Shown here: in pieces, positions 4,929 to 5,982 of the stretch
Numbering within the stretch: the first letter of the stretch is position 1
Layout: each line of letters opens with the position of its first letter
Assembly (NCBI GenBank): GCA_030840515.1
Contig: JAVEEJ010000122.1
Span: 1-5,982 of the forward strand
DNA: 5,982 bases
From: Frankiaceae bacterium
Lineage (GTDB): Bacteria > Actinomycetota > Actinomycetes > JAVEEJ01
Direction of reading: 5' to 3'
Program-made: the position numbers and the translations under genes
Notes under the pieces: model-generated
Database searches by the model: none
Seen by the model: only the letters and a program-made list of their open reading frames with translations
Told to the model about the DNA's origin: nothing

Positions 4929-5982
4929 ATGACACTCACCGGGCCTGGCCTGCGCGAGGTCCCGATGCACAGAACGGGGCGGCGGGCGAACTTCGACAAG
5001 ACCCCGACGCTGTTCGTCGGAGGCCCCCAGGACTGCTCGGCCGGCTGGGACGACATCGCCCGCACGGTGACCGCGACGGGCGCCCGCGTGGTGGTCGTGG
5101 ACTGCTATCCGGGGGTGCGCGACGCGGACGTCAGCGCGCTGGTCCAACGGCTCACGCCCGACCTCGAGGTCTGCAGCGCCGATGCGCTCCGCACTCCCGG
5201 CGAGATCGACCGGCTGGTGCGCGCAGATGTCACCGACGACCCCGTGTTCGGCCGGATCACGGCCTTGACCCTGGGGGACTTCTACCAGCCCCAAGCCCTA
5301 GAGGAGCTGCGTGCCCGCGTGGGCGCCGAGTCCGGCCGCGTGGTGGTGTGGGGGCCAGGCGCCGCACTGGTCACGGAAGGCGATCTCCTGATCCATGCCG
5401 ACCTGCCACGGCGCGAAGCCACTCTGCGCCAGAGCTCACCCGACTACCCCAACCTGGGCAGCGACAACGGCGCCGACCGACCGTCGTTGAAGTACAAGCG
5501 CGCCTACTTCGTGGACTGGCGCGTCGGGGATCGGCACAAGCTCACGCTCTGGCCGCGGCTGGACTTCGTACTCGACACCACCCAGTCCTCCACACCGATG
5601 ATGGTGACCGCGGCCGGGCATGGGCGCGCGCTGGAGCGGCTCGCGCGCCAGCCGTTCAGGGTGGTGCCGTGGTTCGAGCCGGCACCGTGGGGCGGCGACT
5701 GGATGAAGGAGGTGTGCGACCTCGATCGGGACGCAGTGAACTTCGGCTGGTGCTTCGACTGCGTGCCGGAGGAGAACAGCCTGCTGCTCGACTACGGACT
5801 CGGTCCGGTGGAGATCCCGTCGTACGACTTGGTCTACCGCCATCCTGATGAGCTGCTCGGGCCGGAGGTGGCGCGGCGCTTCAACGGCGACTTCCCGATC
5901 CGCTTCGACTTCCTCGACACCATGGGCGGCGGCAACCTCTCCCTGCAGGTGCACCCTCTGACGGAGTACATCCGCGACCACT
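4929..5982 (+). CDS. Class I mannose-6-phosphate isomerase-like protein with N-terminal kinase-like domain (3'-partial)
   Basis: The first 351 codons of a protein that runs off the right edge. Residues about 25-165 form an alpha/beta domain: LFVGGPQDCSAGWDDIA, a strand VVVVDCYPGV (54-63), then VVVWGPGAAL. This resembles the nucleotide-kinase-like N-terminal domain found in a long (roughly 590-residue, from memory) subgroup of class I mannose-6-phosphate isomerases, but the Walker A lysine and Ser/Thr are absent. Residues about 243 onward fit the isomerase: FEPAPWGGDWMKEV corresponds to the WGG motif near the start of bacterial isomerases, and NLSLQVHPLTEY (336-347) is the cupin metal-site motif, with Gln340, His342 and Glu346 matching the usual zinc ligands. 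The remaining ligand and catalytic Arg region lie beyond the window. The likely reaction is interconversion of mannose 6-phosphate and fructose 6-phosphate or a related sugar phosphate in the cytoplasm; the substrate is not certain. The start is set by AGGAG at 4916-4920. Confidence 0.78.
   Translation, partial: MTLTGPGLREVPMHRTGRRANFDKTPTLFVGGPQDCSAGWDDIARTVTATGARVVVVDCYPGVRDADVSALVQRLTPDLEVCSADALRTPGEIDRLVRADVTDDPVFGRITALTLGDFYQPQALEELRARVGAESGRVVVWGPGAALVTEGDLLIHADLPRREATLRQSSPDYPNLGSDNGADRPSLKYKRAYFVDWRVGDRHKLTLWPRLDFVLDTTQSSTPMMVTAAGHGRALERLARQPFRVVPWFEPAPWGGDWMKEVCDLDRDAVNFGWCFDCVPEENSLLLDYGLGPVEIPSYDLVYRHPDELLGPEVARRFNGDFPIRFDFLDTMGGGNLSLQVHPLTEYIRDH

Noticed and set aside
4544..5065. 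Minus-strand open frame of 173 codons overlapping the PASTA-like gene in a different frame.
   Set aside because: It lacks a signal peptide or domain, while the neighbouring frame has a clean lipobox and PASTA-like repeat.
5348..5981. Overlapping open frames on both strands (5348-5848 plus, 5436-5981 minus).
   Set aside because: Both are shadows of the isomerase-like gene, which carries the WGG and QVHP motifs in its own frame.

Overview
The window is G+C-rich DNA with strong G/C preference at third codon positions, frequent GTG starts, 4-base stop/start overlaps and many lipoprotein signal peptides. This points to a high-GC actinobacterium; a Nocardioides-like or related genus is an impression from protein style, not shown by the sequence. 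There are no tRNA or rRNA genes, CRISPR arrays, insertion sequences or other mobile-element signs. Coding density is close to complete, with no gene-free stretch over 300 bases.

Bases 1-4577 hold the end of one tightly packed plus-strand operon that enters from the left. First is the C-terminal part of a membrane protein: one transmembrane helix followed by a cytoplasmic DUF4129-like domain, the usual C-terminal layout of TgpA-type transglutaminase membrane proteins. The same open frame runs without a stop into a lipoprotein-like module with its own lipobox. Three further lipoprotein genes follow, with a 2-base gap and then 4-base overlaps: a 362-residue lipoprotein with a proline-rich tether, a 550-residue family 5 (oligopeptide type) solute-binding lipoprotein, and a small 194-residue lipoprotein. 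No permease or ATPase gene lies in this part, and the operon is closed on the right by a convergent gene.

Bases 4561-4893 carry a small minus-strand lipoprotein with one PASTA-like domain. Its 3' end overlaps the end of the lipoprotein operon by 17 bases. Its 5' end sits next to, and shares an A+T-rich patch with, the start of a divergent plus-strand gene.

Bases 4929-5982 are the first 351 codons of a large class I mannose-6-phosphate-isomerase-like protein: an N-terminal domain of kinase-like appearance without a P-loop, then the isomerase cupin domain with its metal-site QVHP motif. It runs off the right edge. It is probably a separate sugar-phosphate metabolism unit.

Together, the left part looks like an uncharacterised cell-envelope module: a TgpA-like membrane protein co-expressed with up to four exported lipoproteins, one of them a binding protein with no transporter in view. 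The joint function is inference.
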